NCBI RefSeq assembly: GCF_031846265.1
Contig: NZ_JAVRIA010000006.1
Location: forward strand, 124,001 to 188,000
DNA length: 64,000 nucleotides
DNA from: Microcosmobacter mediterraneus
GTDB taxonomy: Bacteria; Bacteroidota; Bacteroidia; Flavobacteriales; Flavobacteriaceae
Reading direction: 5' to 3'
The position numbers were made by a program, and so were the translations under genes. Shown piece by piece: positions 52,701 to 60,869 of this stretch. Positions within the stretch are counted from its first letter, which is position 1; the number at the start of each line of letters is the position of its first letter. The notes beneath the pieces are model-generated. The model did not search any database. It was not told the origin of the DNA and worked only from the letters and a program-made list of their open reading frames with translations.

Positions 52701-52728
52701 AAAAGTCGGTTTAAATACCGACTTTTTT
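52701..52728. terminator. Bidirectional terminator
   Basis: AAAAGTCGGT (52701-52710) pairs with ACCGACTTTT (52717-52726) around TTAAAT, with flanking A/T-runs. It lies 6 bp past the stop of the minus-strand metal-receptor gene, which it can serve. On the plus strand the only upstream transcript it could end is the mini-ORF one. Confidence 0.92.
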
Positions 52729-52734
52729 ATTAAA

Positions 52735-53535
52735 CTAATTATGCTTTAAAGTTTTAAAATACGTATAAGCCTTCAATACCCTAGAGCCATACCACGAGAA
52801 CATCTCGCCATCTACAATACAAATCTTTTTATTTGGAAATTTATCTTGAAGTTCCTTTACATGTTTCTCTTTAAAAGGATAAGGCTCACTGGATAATAAA
52901 ATTACATCAGCATTAACTAGGTACTCATTATTTAATTCTATTTCTGGATAACGCTTCAAATTATTAAATATATTATCAAATCCTGCTTCTTTCAACATAA
53001 AATCTATAAACGTATTAGAAGCGGCAACCATCCATGGCTCTTTCCAAATAAAATAGGCTGCTTTTGGTTTTATTGGATTTGTAATTGTAAATAAAAATTG
53101 ATTGCGCTCTATTTTTATCTTAGAACAAATTTCTAAAGCTTTATCCTCAGCATTAAACAACTTACCATACATTGTAATAAGTTCTAAACAATCTTTAAGA
53201 TTATAAATATCACTGATATGAATTGGTGCTACAGATGTTAAATCTTCAATAATAGATTTAGTATTCTCCTCCTTATTACAAAGAATAATATCTGGTAGAA
53301 GGGTTTTTATCTTTTCAATATTAACTTGTTTTGTACCACCAACAATAATTTTTTCTTTTCTTATTTGATTAGGATGAATACAAAATTTTGTAATTCCTAC
53401 GATCTTGTCCTCAAGCCCTAAATCCACTAAAAGCTCAGTTAAACTTGGAACTAATGAAACGATTCGTTGAGGAACATGATTTAATTGAAGTGAACGATTA
53501 AGTTGGTCTTTGTAAATGATTGATGAGATTGCCAT
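52735..53535 (-). CDS. Helical-backbone metal receptor, BtuF-like substrate-binding protein
   Basis: A 266-aa protein of the BtuF/FhuD fold. RIVSLVPSLTELLVDLGLEDKIVGITKFC, GGTKQVNIEKIKTLLPDIIL and YFIWKEPWMVAASNTFID are typical, with two lobes joined by a long helix (about 120-145). No signal peptide is seen at the chosen start, so it may be cytoplasmic or anchored differently; this is a known feature of some Bacteroidota members. It could handle cobalamin or a chelate. It lies 24 bp after pyrF and may be cotranscribed with prfA-pyrF. Confidence 0.82.
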   Translation of the reverse strand: MAISSIIYKDQLNRSLQLNHVPQRIVSLVPSLTELLVDLGLEDKIVGITKFCIHPNQIRKEKIIVGGTKQVNIEKIKTLLPDIILCNKEENTKSIIEDLTSVAPIHISDIYNLKDCLELITMYGKLFNAEDKALEICSKIKIERNQFLFTITNPIKPKAAYFIWKEPWMVAASNTFIDFMLKEAGFDNIFNNLKRYPEIELNNEYLVNADVILLSSEPYPFKEKHVKELQDKFPNKKICIVDGEMFSWYGSRVLKAYTYFKTLKHN

Positions 53536-53559
53536 ATCATTTATTACCTTGTAATGACA

Positions 53560-54375
53560 TTACTTATTTAGAATTATAGACATTTGATCCTGCAGTTCTT
53601 TAGCTTTTGTTGCAGCAGCTTCAGCAAAATCTTCTTTATTTGAAGCATAAATTATTCCTCGAGAGGAATTTATTAGCAATCCAACAGAATCATTCATGCC
53701 ATATTTACAAACATCTTGCAAATTACCACCTTGAGCACCAATTCCTGGAACTAAAAGAAAATTATGCGGTATTATTTTACGAATATCAGTTAAAAACTCA
53801 GCTTTTGTAGCTCCTACAACATACATCAGATTTTTGGAATTTTCCCATGTTGTAGAGGTTTCTAATACTTGTTTATATAAATCTTGCCCTTTAACATTAA
53901 GTGTCTGAAAATCAAAAGCACCTTGATTAGAAGTTAATGCTAAAAGAATAGTATGCTTGTTTTTAAATGCTAAAAAAGGCTCAACAGAATCCTTTCCCAT
54001 ATAAGGTGCTACAGTGATACTATCAAAATTTAAATCTTCAAAAAATGCTTTAGCATACATGCTACTTGTATTACCAATATCACCTCGCTTAGCATCAGCA
54101 ATTGTGAAAATTTCTGGATAGTTAGTATTTATGTAGTCAATAGTTTTTTTAAGAGATTTCCATCCTTTTAATCCATAAGCTTCATAAAACGCTGTGTTTG
54201 GTTTGTAAGCCACGCACAAATGATGCGTAGCATCTATAATAGCTTTATTAAAAGCAAAGATAGGATCATCTTTTTCTAATAAATGTTTTGGTATTTTATT
54301 AAGGTCTACATCTAATCCTATACAAAGGAAAGATTGTTTCTTTTTAATTTCTGAGATAAGCTCGTTTGTAGTCAT
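53560..54375 (-). CDS. pyrF: Orotidine-5'-phosphate decarboxylase
   Basis: A 271-aa member of the longer OMP decarboxylase type. The catalytic motif is TIADAKRGDIGNTSSMYAKA (Asp-x-Lys-x-x-Asp-Ile; about 92-111), the N-terminal FLCIGLDVDLNKIP and VPGIGAQGG are also typical. It makes UMP in the last step of pyrimidine synthesis. The gene starts 33 nt past the prfA stop, right after the U-run of a hairpin at 54384-54402, so its expression may depend on read-through. Confidence 0.95.
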   Translation of the reverse strand: MTTNELISEIKKKQSFLCIGLDVDLNKIPKHLLEKDDPIFAFNKAIIDATHHLCVAYKPNTAFYEAYGLKGWKSLKKTIDYINTNYPEIFTIADAKRGDIGNTSSMYAKAFFEDLNFDSITVAPYMGKDSVEPFLAFKNKHTILLALTSNQGAFDFQTLNVKGQDLYKQVLETSTTWENSKNLMYVVGATKAEFLTDIRKIIPHNFLLVPGIGAQGGNLQDVCKYGMNDSVGLLINSSRGIIYASNKEDFAEAAATKAKELQDQMSIILNK

Positions 54376-54383
54376 ATAAAAAA

Positions 54384-54402
54384 AGCCTCATAATACAAGG
54401 CT
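54384..54402 (-). terminator. Small terminator/attenuator hairpin between prfA and pyrF
   Basis: On the minus strand AGCCT (54402-54398) pairs with AGGCT (54388-54384), followed by TTTTTTTAT and then the pyrF ATG. The stem is only 5-6 bp so termination should be partial. Its U-run abuts the pyrF start codon. Confidence 0.55.
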
Positions 54403-54408
54403 AGATTA

Positions 54409-55485
54409 CTAAATATGTTCTTCGCTCGCCTTCAATTTCTCTGTGTTTTCTGCAAGCATTAATTCGTCTATAATTTTTTGAATATCTCCATTTACAATAT
54501 TTTGCAAATCGTAAAGTGTAAGACCTATTCTATGATCTGTTACTCGTCCTTGAGGATAGTTATATGTTCTAATTTTAGCACTTCTATCACCAGAACTCAC
54601 CATACTTTTCCGTTTCGCTGAATCTGCTGCTTGTTGTTTTGCTAATTCTAAATCGTATAAGCGAGATCGTAGCACTTTTAGGGCTTTCTCTAGATTTTTG
54701 TGTGATGATTTTTGGTCTTGGCAGCTCACAATCATACCTGTAGGTTCATGATGTAGTTTAATCGCTGAGTAAGTAGTGTTAACAGATTGTCCACCTGGAC
54801 CTGTTGATGTCGTTCTTTCAATACGTACTTCTGTCATGTCTAATTCATAATCAAACTCTTCGGCTTCTGGCAATACCATAACTGTTGCGGCACTTGTATG
54901 AACTCGACCTTGAGTTTCTGTTTGAGGTACACGTTGTACACGATGCACTCCTGCTTCAAATTTTAATATACCATAAACATCATCGCCAGAGACCTCAAAT
55001 ATAATTTCCTTAAAACCACCAGATGTACCATCGCTCTGACTTACAACATCTACTTTCCAATTTTTATCGCTACAATATTTAGAGTACATTCTATACAAAT
55101 CTCCAGCAAAAATACTTGCTTCATCACCACCTGTTCCAGCTCTAACTTCTACAACTACATTTTTAGCATCATCAGGATCTTTTGGTATAAGCATAAACCT
55201 GATTTCTTCTTCGAGTTTTTCTATAGTTTCTTTGGCCTCATCTAACTGCATTTTTGCCATTTCTACCATTTCTGCATCAGAACCATCTGCAATTATGTCT
55301 TCAGCTTCAGTTTTATTATCTGTGGCTTCTTTATATATTTTCCCTTTATCTACAATTACTTTTAAGTCCTTGTATTCCTTCATTAATTTAGCATAGCGCT
55401 TTTGGTCAGAAATGATATCTGGTTGTATAATAAGGTCATTAACCTCATCAAATCGCTGCTGAATTATCTGTAATTTCTCTAACAT
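54409..55485 (-). CDS. prfA: Peptide chain release factor 1
   Basis: A 358-aa class I release factor. The stop-codon reading motif is Pro187-Gln-Thr189 in QRVPQTETQGR, the PxT form of RF1 that recognises UAA/UAG. The peptidyl-tRNA hydrolysis motif is Gly231-Gly-Gln233 in STGPGGQSVNTT. Both are where the family has them. Its promoter should be in the 248 bp to the right, where nothing else is seen. Confidence 0.97.
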   Translation of the reverse strand: MLEKLQIIQQRFDEVNDLIIQPDIISDQKRYAKLMKEYKDLKVIVDKGKIYKEATDNKTEAEDIIADGSDAEMVEMAKMQLDEAKETIEKLEEEIRFMLIPKDPDDAKNVVVEVRAGTGGDEASIFAGDLYRMYSKYCSDKNWKVDVVSQSDGTSGGFKEIIFEVSGDDVYGILKFEAGVHRVQRVPQTETQGRVHTSAATVMVLPEAEEFDYELDMTEVRIERTTSTGPGGQSVNTTYSAIKLHHEPTGMIVSCQDQKSSHKNLEKALKVLRSRLYDLELAKQQAADSAKRKSMVSSGDRSAKIRTYNYPQGRVTDHRIGLTLYDLQNIVNGDIQKIIDELMLAENTEKLKASEEHI

Positions 55486-55733
55486 TTAAAGTGTAAAATT
55501 GAATGGTAAAAATACGATAATTTATGGATTACTTGCGGAATATTTACTGTAAAAACAGTCTAAAAACATGACCAATAGATACTAAAATTAAGAAATTATC
55601 GTTACTTAATTATCCTCAAATACTTTTAACAAATACAGCAATAAAAATCATAGTTCATACTACAGAGTTACTCTAAAATTTAAAAGCGAATACAACGAAC
55701 ATTACTGTTTAATCATTCCTAACGTTTTAAACT

Positions 55734-56021
55734 ATGCAACGTATGTCCGCTATTCTGTTGTTTTACAGACCTATGTTTTTATGGTCTTGTATAGCAACAC
55801 TCGTCATTACCATTTTAAACCCTTACATCTTTTTTGCAGTAATTACCAAATTGGTATTAACACTATTTGCTTGGCATTTAGTTAAAGAAACTAAAGCAAG
55901 AAAAAAATTACGTGCTTTTAATAAGCTTGGACTAACAACTTTTAGACTATTTTCAATGCTTTACGTCATTGATATATTTATTACTATAGGATTTTTAGTA
56001 ATTATTAAGCAGTTTATTTAA
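55734..56021 (+). CDS. Small membrane protein, function unknown
   Basis: A 95-aa protein with three hydrophobic helices: residues about 8-24, 26-46 and 68-92, linked by a Lys/Arg-rich stretch (VKETKARKKLRAFNKLG). No family is recognised. Its stop codon overlaps that of purM (convergent, 4 nt). Upstream, TTAAACTATG places the ATG at 55734. Confidence 0.6.
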   Translation: MQRMSAILLFYRPMFLWSCIATLVITILNPYIFFAVITKLVLTLFAWHLVKETKARKKLRAFNKLGLTTFRLFSMLYVIDIFITIGFLVIIKQFI

Positions 56022-57196
56022 TACTGAAACGTTCCGTATTCACTAATAATAGTAAGTTTTTTTGAATCTGAGCTTTCTACTTTTCCGATGATTTGAGCAT
56101 CAACATTAAAAGATTTTGAAATGGCAATTAAATCTTCAGCTATGTTTGGATGTACATACAATTCCATTCTATGACCACAGTTAAATACTTGATACATTTC
56201 TTTCCAATCTGTATTAGATTGTTCTTGTATAAGTTTGAAAAGTGGTGGAACTTCAAATAAATTATCCTTTATAACATGTAAATTTTCAATAAAATGAAGA
56301 ATTTTTGTTTGAGCACCACCAGAGCAGTGCACCATGCCATTAATTTCTTTAGAAGAATATTTGGATAATATTCTTTTAATAATTGGTGCATAAGTTCGCG
56401 TTGGAGATAGCACCAATTTACCAGCATCGATTGGAGAGTTCTCTACATTATCAGTTAATTTTATACCTCCTGAGTACACCAAATCCTCAGGAACAGCATG
56501 GTCAAAACTTTCGGGATATTTTTGAGATAAATAGGTATTAAACACATCGTGTCTTGCAGATGATAAGCCATTACTTCCCATACCTCCATTGTACTCAGAT
56601 TCATAAGTGGCTTGACCATAAGAGGATAATCCAACAATGACATTTCCTGGCTTTATATTGGCATTATCAATAACATCAGTACGCTTTATACGTGCAGTTA
56701 CTGTAGAATCTACAATAATTGTTCTGACTAAGTCACCAACATCAGCAGTTTCGCCTCCTGTAGAATGAATAGTAATACCAAAGTTTTTTAAATCTGAAAT
56801 CAGTTCTTCTGTTCCGTTGATGATGGCAGAAATTACAGCACCTGGAATTTGATTTTTATTTCGACCAATAGTTGAAGACAACATAATATTATCAGTAGCA
56901 CCAACACAGAGCAAGTCGTCAACATTCATGATTAGTGCATCTTGGGCAATACCTTTCCAGACCGAGAGATCTCCTGTTTCTTTCCAGTACATATATGCTA
57001 AAGATGATTTTGTACCAGCACCATCAGCATGCATAATAAGACAATAATCATCATTTCCTGTTAGATAATCTGGAACAATTTTACAAAATGCCTTAGGAAA
57101 CAGTCCCTTATCAATATTTTTAATAGCATTATGGACATCTTCTTTTGATGCAGAAACACCACGTTGTGCGTAACGTTTACTAATATCTTCAGCCAT
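56018..57196 (-). CDS. purM: Phosphoribosylformylglycinamidine cyclo-ligase (AIR synthase)
   Basis: A 392-aa PurM starting at ATG 57194-57196 (MAEDISKRYAQRGVSASKEDVH); a TTG 21 nt upstream is less likely. It makes 5-aminoimidazole ribonucleotide in purine synthesis. LIMHADGAGTKSSLAYMYW, the GIAQDALIMNVDDLLCVGA and ITIHSTGGETADVGDLVRTI segments follow the ATP-binding PurM fold. The length is greater than the 345-350 aa of enterobacterial PurM, as is usual in Bacteroidota. Its partner purH is at 7684-9216. Confidence 0.93.
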   Translation of the reverse strand: MAEDISKRYAQRGVSASKEDVHNAIKNIDKGLFPKAFCKIVPDYLTGNDDYCLIMHADGAGTKSSLAYMYWKETGDLSVWKGIAQDALIMNVDDLLCVGATDNIMLSSTIGRNKNQIPGAVISAIINGTEELISDLKNFGITIHSTGGETADVGDLVRTIIVDSTVTARIKRTDVIDNANIKPGNVIVGLSSYGQATYESEYNGGMGSNGLSSARHDVFNTYLSQKYPESFDHAVPEDLVYSGGIKLTDNVENSPIDAGKLVLSPTRTYAPIIKRILSKYSSKEINGMVHCSGGAQTKILHFIENLHVIKDNLFEVPPLFKLIQEQSNTDWKEMYQVFNCGHRMELYVHPNIAEDLIAISKSFNVDAQIIGKVESSDSKKLTIISEYGTFQY

Positions 57197-57235
57197 GGTT
57201 TTTAGTTGAGGCTTCAAAAATAAGGAATGCTTTAG

Positions 57236-57943
57236 TTATTTGGTAATTTTTGTAGTGTTAGATGGTGATAATAAGTTAGAATTAATAACTGTTTTTTGAT
57301 CTCCATAGAGTTTTTCCCTTTTCTTGGAGCCTCCAAAGTAAAATTGAAGACCTAATCCCATTCTAAAAAAGGTATCATCAGAAGCTCCTGCAACAAGACC
57401 ATCTAATGAATCATCAAACGCATAGTTATAATCTGCAAATACAGAAATACCAAAACCATCATATAAAATAAATTCTAGACCTGTTCCTACTTGAACTTTA
57501 GTCGTGGTGTCTTCAAAATAGTTGGTAGCTAAATAACCTCCACCTAAAAATATATAAGGTGTTATGGATTTGTGTGGTAATACCAAATACTCCAAATTAA
57601 AATCTATTGACATAAATCCGTTGTTAAACAGGTTATCGTAAGCCAAATTAAATTTATGATATGTTAGGCCTAGATTAAGGTGTGGAGATAAAAACCTTTT
57701 GTAACCAGCCTTAAAATAGATTTCGAATAAAGGATCTTCAAAATCCCCATTTATAATAGAACTGCCTATACCAATATCAAAAGAATTTGTTCCTCTTAAG
57801 TTATAGAAGTCTAAAAACTTAGCGCTTTTAGTATTGATCTTGGTAGTTTCTTCTACTGTATTCTCTTGAGATTCACTAAAGTTGAACAGTAATAATACAA
57901 AAACAATTATTAAAACTTTAGTACTAGATTTTGCTATCATCAA
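57236..57943 (-). CDS. Outer-membrane beta-barrel protein, OmpW/OmpX-like
   Basis: A 235-aa protein with a signal peptide (VFVLLLFNFSESQ) and a short Thr/Lys-rich stretch, then a small barrel: FDIGIGSSIINGDFEDP, FEIYFKAGYKRF, YIFLGGGYLATNYF, GTGLEFILYDGFGISVFADYNY and FFRMGLGLQFYFGG, with strand ends rich in aromatic residues. The tail of about 30 residues is polar. Function unknown. It lies 40 bp before purM on the same strand, so purM may be read from its promoter. Confidence 0.78.
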   Translation of the reverse strand: MMIAKSSTKVLIIVFVLLLFNFSESQENTVEETTKINTKSAKFLDFYNLRGTNSFDIGIGSSIINGDFEDPLFEIYFKAGYKRFLSPHLNLGLTYHKFNLAYDNLFNNGFMSIDFNLEYLVLPHKSITPYIFLGGGYLATNYFEDTTTKVQVGTGLEFILYDGFGISVFADYNYAFDDSLDGLVAGASDDTFFRMGLGLQFYFGGSKKREKLYGDQKTVINSNLLSPSNTTKITK

Positions 57944-58068
57944 TTTAGTTTTAATTATACATTACATGCATAACTAAAGTAAAAAGAAGTTCATTTTCAG
58001 CGATTTAAGGGCTGCTAATATAGCAAAATAATTTACTAGACCTAATTAAGCTTAAATTTCTAAACAAA

Positions 58069-58105
58069 AAAAGACAACATAATGATAAACATTATCTTGT
58101 CTTTT
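58069..58105. terminator. Bidirectional terminator
   Basis: AAAAGACAA-C-ATAATG-ATAAA-CATTAT-C-TTGTCTTTT is a 15-bp stem with a single C/C mismatch, A/T-rich at both ends. On the minus strand it can end the small secreted-protein gene starting at 58317; on the plus strand no gene leads into it. Confidence 0.88.
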
Positions 58106-58176
58106 AATGAATTTTCTTAAGAAGCTTTCGCAACTTTAAAAAATCAAAAGCCATGACGCTTAGTCTCAAACTAAGT

Positions 58177-58317
58177 TTAAGACTCAGACTCTAAGGTTTT
58201 TTCTACGTTAGCATTAGTATCTTGCGTTAATGTCTTGTCGACTGTATTAGAGTCATCAAGAGATAGCAAAACTGTAGCTAAGACTAGCGCTGCCACGCTT
58301 AGCAATAACTTTTTCAT
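58177..58317 (-). CDS. Small secreted protein, function unknown
   Basis: A 46-aa product from ATG 58315-58317: a hydrophobic signal segment (KKLLLSVAALVLATVLLSL) followed by a polar Thr/Asp/Glu-rich tail ending KTLESES. The signal may be cleaved near LLS/LD, leaving about 27 residues. Nothing similar is known to me. It is separate from the OMP gene (a terminator lies between) and from glnN. An upstream ATG at 58363-58365 would disrupt the signal and is less likely. Confidence 0.5.
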   Translation of the reverse strand: MKKLLLSVAALVLATVLLSLDDSNTVDKTLTQDTNANVEKTLESES

Positions 58318-58505
58318 TTCACAAAAATTGATTAATAGCATTTCAAACTTACGAAATAAAAGCATGCTATAACTAGCTATGACTGAGTTTGTACTCTTTT
58401 TTAACTATAATTTCGATTATGCGTATCTAATGACTGATGAACAACCATTTTTAACCTATCTCTATGAAGCTTTTTACTTACACAAATCAAAGAGTTTTGA
58501 CTTTT

Positions 58506-60689
58506 TTATTTGGTAAACAGCAGTTCCCTGTACTTTACTAAAGGCCATAATTCATCATCGATGAGTAATTCTAATTTATCACAATGGTATCGTATTTCTG
58601 AAAATAAAGGCTTAACCTTATAACAATAAGCAAGTGATTTCTTTTCTACTTCTACAAGCTTATTGGCCGCTTTTCGTTCATTAATCATTGATGTTACTTT
58701 AGAATTTATGCCTTTAATATGGGTAGATATTTCTTTTATTAATTTTAATTGCTCCTCACCTACTTTTTTATAGTCTGCATCAAAAATATCTTTTAAGCCC
58801 TTTACATTATCTATTAAAATATTTTGATATTTTACTGCAGTAGGTACAACATGGTTTCTGGCAATATCGCCAAGAACTCTGCTCTCAATTTGAATACGTA
58901 GGCCATATTCCTCCATTTCAATCTCGTATCTAGCTTGAGATTCTACTGCATTCATAACATTAAGGTCTTCAAATAACTGTATTGTTGATTTAGAAATTTT
59001 AGCTTTTAATGCTTCTGGTGTAGTTTTATTATTACTAATTCCTCGCTTCTTTGCTTCTTTTTTCCAAGCATCACTATAACCATTACCTTCAAAAAGAATA
59101 TGTTTAGATAGTTTAATATATTCTCTTAAAACATTAAAAATAGCATCATCTTTTTTCATGTCTTTAGTATTCACTAAAGCGTCGACCTCAGACTTAAATT
59201 CGATTAATTGCTTAGCAACAATAGTATTAAGAACTGTCATAGAACTTGCACAGTTAGCCTTAGATCCTACAGCTCTAAATTCAAACTTATTTCCAGTAAA
59301 TGCAAAAGGAGAAGTTCTGTTTCTATCTGTATTATCTAATAATATTTCAGGGATTTTACCAACGACATTTAATTTTAAATCTGTTTTTTCTTGTGGTGAT
59401 AATTTACCTTTAGTAACAACCTCTAACTCTTGCAAAACTTTAGTTAACTGTGCTCCAATAAATACAGACATAATTGCAGGTGGCGCTTCGTTTGCTCCTA
59501 GTCTATGATCATTACTAGCCGAGGCGATAGCAGCTCTTAAAAGCTCTTCATAATCATTAACTGCTTTAATAGTATTTATAAAAAAGGTTAAAAACTGAAG
59601 ATTACTCATTGGTGTTTTACCAGGACTTAACAAATTCACACCTGTATCTGTAGCTAAGCTCCAGTTATTATGTTTTCCTGAACCGTTAACACCTTCAAAT
59701 GGTTTCTCATGAAATAAAACTTTAAAATGATGACGCTCGCCAACTTTATCCATAACATCCATTAATAAAGAATTATGATCAACAGCTAAATTAGCTTCAT
59801 CATAAATAGGAGCAAGCTCAAATTGGTTTGGAGCCACTTCGTTATGGCGAGTTTTTACAGGAATTCCTAAAAGCATACACTCGCGCTCTAAATCTCTCAT
59901 GTAGGACATGGCTCTATTGGGAATGGTACCAAAGTAATGGTCGTCTAGCTGTTGACCTTTAGCAGCAGAATGACCGATTAAAGTTCTACCTGTCATTACA
60001 ATATCTGGTCTGGACATCGCAAGAGCCTTATCTATTAAAAAGTATTCTTGTTCCCAGCCTAACGATGCTGTTACTGTTTTTACAGATTTATCAAAATATT
60101 TACACACTGCAACTGCTGCTTCATCTACAGCCTGTAGTGCTCTTAATAAAGGTGTTTTATAATCTAGTGCTTCACCAGTATAAGCTACAAAAACTGTGGG
60201 AATACAAAGCGTAGAGCCAAAAATAAAAGCAGGAGATGTAGGATCCCAAGCCGTATAACCTCTAGCTTCAAATGTATTTCGTATACCACCACTAGGAAAA
60301 CTAGATGCATCTGGCTCTTGCTGCACTAATTGTTCACCTTCAAATTTTTCGATAGCACCTCCATCTTTAAGTGGTTCAAAAAAAGCATCATGCTTCTCTG
60401 CAGTTGTACCTGTTAACGGCTGAAACCAATGTGTATAATGCGTTGCACCTTTAGATAAAGCCCATTCTTTCATACCAGATGCGATATGATCTGAGGTTAA
60501 TCTATCAATTTTACGGCCAGATCTAGCATCTTTAATAGCATTGTAAGCAGACTTTGTTAGGTACTGCTTCATGACAGAATCATTAAATACATTTTCAGCA
60601 AAATATTTAGAACGCCTTCCATTTTTAGGAATAGAAATTGGCTTTTGCCTTAAAGACGACTTTATAGCGTTGAATCTAAATTTTGACAT
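58506..60689 (-). CDS. glnN: Glutamine synthetase type III
   Basis: A 727-aa type III glutamine synthetase (glutamate + NH4+ + ATP), about 1.6 times the length of type I. The N-terminal extension, DHIASGMKEWALSKGATHYTHWFQPLTG, SLGWEQEYFLIDKALAMSRPDI (metal Glu pair), EVAPNQFELAPIYDEANLAVDHN and GVNGSGKHNNWSLAT are characteristic, as is the long helical C-terminus. It is divergent from a type II enzyme. The 180-bp region between the starts is rich in palindromes. Confidence 0.96.
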   Translation of the reverse strand: MSKFRFNAIKSSLRQKPISIPKNGRRSKYFAENVFNDSVMKQYLTKSAYNAIKDARSGRKIDRLTSDHIASGMKEWALSKGATHYTHWFQPLTGTTAEKHDAFFEPLKDGGAIEKFEGEQLVQQEPDASSFPSGGIRNTFEARGYTAWDPTSPAFIFGSTLCIPTVFVAYTGEALDYKTPLLRALQAVDEAAVAVCKYFDKSVKTVTASLGWEQEYFLIDKALAMSRPDIVMTGRTLIGHSAAKGQQLDDHYFGTIPNRAMSYMRDLERECMLLGIPVKTRHNEVAPNQFELAPIYDEANLAVDHNSLLMDVMDKVGERHHFKVLFHEKPFEGVNGSGKHNNWSLATDTGVNLLSPGKTPMSNLQFLTFFINTIKAVNDYEELLRAAIASASNDHRLGANEAPPAIMSVFIGAQLTKVLQELEVVTKGKLSPQEKTDLKLNVVGKIPEILLDNTDRNRTSPFAFTGNKFEFRAVGSKANCASSMTVLNTIVAKQLIEFKSEVDALVNTKDMKKDDAIFNVLREYIKLSKHILFEGNGYSDAWKKEAKKRGISNNKTTPEALKAKISKSTIQLFEDLNVMNAVESQARYEIEMEEYGLRIQIESRVLGDIARNHVVPTAVKYQNILIDNVKGLKDIFDADYKKVGEEQLKLIKEISTHIKGINSKVTSMINERKAANKLVEVEKKSLAYCYKVKPLFSEIRYHCDKLELLIDDELWPLVKYRELLFTK

Positions 60690-60741
60690 AACCTTAAAAT
60701 TTGAAGGTAAAATTACTCATTTTTAATATAAAAATAATTAT

Positions 60742-60837
60742 ACCCTATTTTTTTTAGGGTATTAACACCTGTTAATAACATTTTACCCGATTTAACCCTA
60801 TTTTTTTTGTGGTTATATTCTAATTATTAATATTTGC
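60742..60837 (+). promoter_or_regulatory. Shared control region of the two glutamine synthetase genes
   Basis: ACCCTATTTTTTTT occurs at 60742-60755 and again at 60795-60808, 53 bp apart. The first copy is part of the inverted repeat TACCCT/AGGGTA (60741-60746/60756-60761). Between them ATTAACA-CC-TGTTAAT (60761-60776) is a perfect palindrome. A probable promoter for the right-hand gene is TTG (60807-60809), 19 nt, then AATATTTGC (60829-60837), one base off TAnnTTTGC. The features suggest shared operators for the divergent genes. Confidence 0.55.
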
Positions 60838-60869
60838 AATGTGAAATTTAAAAAACTAAACAACACACC

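Noticed and set aside
58379..58516. 45-codon ORF on the plus strand overlapping the end of glnN
   Set aside because: ATG-initiated and open, but it overlaps the glnN 3' end, has no family, and no promoter was seen. Insufficient support.
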